This document shows, in pieces, positions 63,965-64,000 of a stretch of 64,000 nucleotides of DNA (position 1 is the first letter of the stretch; each line of letters begins with the position of its first letter). The notes below the pieces were generated by a model. The model ran no database searches. It saw nothing but the letters and a program-made list of their open reading frames with translations, and was not told where the DNA came from. Origin of the DNA: Pseudoflavonifractor sp. 524-17 (lineage in GTDB: Bacteria; Bacillota; Clostridia; Oscillospirales; Oscillospiraceae); contig NZ_QWEK01000006.1 of assembly GCF_009935845.1 (NCBI RefSeq), positions 180,988 to 244,987 on the forward strand. The letters are read 5' to 3'. The position numbers were made by a program, and so were the translations under genes.

Positions 63965-64000
63965 ATATAAACGAGGTAAAATAGAGCAGGGTGAGAAAAA

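Overview
The window looks like chromosomal DNA of a GC-rich, spore-forming anaerobic Firmicute, most likely an Oscillospiraceae relative of the Flavonifractor/Lawsonibacter type. The reasons are the spore genes spoVAD and spoVAE, an anaerobic (cobalt-early) cobalamin pathway, clostridial promoter and Shine-Dalgarno signals, a dgt-dnaG-rpoD cluster, and many clostridial DUF families (DUF4317, DUF1015, DUF5711, DUF2284). I saw no rRNA, tRNA or CRISPR array. The family assignment is inference from gene content; I could not run a search.

Layout. 1-5720: the left edge carries the N-terminus of a DUF499-type ATPase, divergent from a SLOG-fold gene, then a repeat-rich zone. A 166-bp TA-flanked repeat there has been split by a 1,041-bp element that carries an AT-rich alpha/beta hydrolase. 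A DUF4317 gene and an ECF sigma factor/membrane anti-sigma pair follow. 5735-11580: housekeeping genes nth, glyA, rarA and an adenylyltransferase. 11580-16530: spoVAE-spoVAD with a tyrosine recombinase directly upstream where spoVAC would be expected, then a LysR regulator facing a small gene and a CMD-cupin fusion. 16669-20062: serC-serA-DUF1015. 20380-20790: a strong promoter, about 375 nt of apparently untranslated structured sequence and an intrinsic terminator, the best candidate here for an undescribed RNA. 20861-29600: accessory genes, including an orphan class M sirtuin, a serine recombinase with no usual start codon, three frameshifted or decayed genes, and rlmD.

29788-41160 (minus strand): an AGCS symporter, a ClpE-like unfoldase, then a long co-directional run ecfA1, small gene, ecfA2, ecfT, truA, DUF5711, cvpA, pgsA. 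41400-42660: a DivIVA-like protein and a lone fumarase beta subunit. 42665-56175: a cobalamin riboswitch followed by a tightly overlapping operon of fifteen genes (cbiK, F, G, H, J, ET, A, cobT, U, S, a short cobU-like gene, cobC, cobD, cbiP, cbiC). It covers cobalt insertion, most of the corrin ring chemistry and the lower-ligand assembly, but lacks cbiL, cbiD and cbiB. 56329-63964: rpmE, a flavin reductase, hflX, a GNAT, a YigZ protein, then dgt-dnaG-rpoD with terminators.

Two repeat families recur between genes. One is a MITE-like element of about 165 bp with TA ends and three internal hairpins: three near-complete copies at 1208-2422, 3689-3853 and 10535-10699, plus fragments. The other is a palindrome built on GCCTGTCGAAA, seen at four places. 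Base composition is high GC nearly everywhere; the clear exception is the hydrolase cassette at 1320-2360.
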